This document shows positions 56,720 to 57,056 of a DNA stretch of 57,056 nt, piece after piece. The stretch is from the NCBI GenBank assembly GCA_900100595.1, contig FMUA01000018.1, positions 1-57,056 of the forward strand, given 5' to 3'. This DNA comes from Ruminococcaceae bacterium P7 (lineage in GTDB: Bacteria > Bacillota > Clostridia > Oscillospirales > Acutalibacteraceae). The position numbers were made by a program, and so were the translations under genes. Within the stretch, counting starts at the first letter, position 1; each line of letters starts with the position of its first letter. Under the pieces are notes generated by a model. It was not told the DNA's origin. It ran no database searches and saw nothing but the letters and a program-made list of their open reading frames with translations.

Positions 56720-57056
56720 TGTAATTTGGACCACGGGATTGAAAAAATGCGTGAACATGGTATAATGCGTCTAACTAAAGGAAGGAGCGCAAACTATGTC
56801 ATACAAAACGTACACGTCGGAATTCAAAGCAAAGGTAGTCATCGAGGTTCTCCAAGGGGAGAAAAGTCTAAGTGAGATTGCCTCGCAGTACAACCTCAAT
56901 CCCAACATGGTCCGGAACTGGAAGTCAGAGTTTCTTGAGAACGCGAGCATGATTTTCGAAAATCCGAAGAAAGCCGAAAAGGCAGCTCGCAGGAAGGAGG
57001 AAGCCCTGAAGAAAGAAAAGGAAACCATGCTGAAAACTATCGGTCAGCTGACGATT
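56720..57056 (+). mobile_element. IS3-family insertion sequence, left part
   Basis: The left end likely begins at TGTAATTTGGACCACGGG (56720), a TG-started inverted-repeat-like sequence. A promoter TTGAAA ... TATAAT lies at about 56739-56765. OrfA follows from 56796. The window ends before OrfB and the right end. It is inserted in a SLOG gene remnant. Confidence 0.75.
56796..57056 (+). CDS. IS3-family transposase OrfA, cut by window edge
   Basis: 87 codons are visible from ATG 56796, behind AAGGAAGGAGCG. The start is MSYKTYTSEFKAKVVIEVLQ, with the HTH_Tnp_1 helices (SLSEIASQYNLNPNMVRNWK) and a coiled-coil linker (AEKAARRKEEALKKEKETML). This is the DNA-binding half. In IS3 elements OrfB with the DDE motif is made by ribosomal frameshift; it lies outside the window. 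Confidence 0.9.
   Translation, partial: MSYKTYTSEFKAKVVIEVLQGEKSLSEIASQYNLNPNMVRNWKSEFLENASMIFENPKKAEKAARRKEEALKKEKETMLKTIGQLTI

Overview
The window looks like a chromosome segment of a gut-type Clostridia bacterium, probably Ruminococcus/Oscillospiraceae-like. This rests on strong AGGAGG ribosome binding sites, TTGACA-17-TATAAT promoters, a str operon (rpsL-rpsG-fusA-tuf), a class IIa short ProRS, 2-hydroxyacyl-CoA dehydratase activase proteins, a DUF6062 protein and a maltodextrin ABC system with a lipoprotein amylase. No rRNA, tRNA or CRISPR array was seen. The species assignment is inference.

Layout. 1-6.1 kb is an AT-richer patchwork of mobile-element debris: an IS66-like edge fragment, a small serine recombinase, small element proteins, a helicase fragment joined to an HNH homing endonuclase gene that carries an amber stop, and a frameshifted membrane protein. 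It ends in an apparently intact toxin-antitoxin-SecB (TAC) operon at 4707-5986. 6.1-11.45 kb is a small integrative element: a frameshifted tyrosine integrase, an iteron-type candidate origin, an 802-plus-residue primase-helicase, an excisionase-like HTH protein and a divergent XRE repressor. Its right edge abuts a truncated XRE/zinc-ribbon gene. 11.45-18.3 kb holds a run of minus-strand genes headed by TetR: a membrane XRE protein, PAP2 phosphatase, two GNAT proteins (one fused to a kinase-like domain), flavodoxin, FMN reductase and YjdF.

18.3-57 kb is mostly core genome: ilvB, two base-excision glycosylases (OGG and Nth), HAD hydrolases, an uncharacterised four-gene membrane cluster, a uracil/xanthine permease, the str operon, the two-gene CoA-dehydratase activase system, malEFG plus amylase, murE, nicotinate phosphoribosyltransferase, metA, proS, an aminotransferase, trpS with a GT-C-like membrane protein, two tandem sortases and a DUF624 membrane protein. 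The right edge is an IS3-family element inserted in a degraded SLOG/DUF1273 gene.

The most interesting signals are: (1) the TAC triad with a perfect palindrome inside its promoter; (2) a two-copy structured RNA candidate at 18.4 kb and 55.9 kb, each ending in its own terminator; (3) the satellite-like replicon with iterons flanking an AT-rich core; (4) a MITE family with 4-bp target duplications (26.7 and 45.4 kb); (5) a small-protein gene whose Shine-Dalgarno lies inside a hairpin (24.3 kb). All calls come from reading the sequence; no database search was run.
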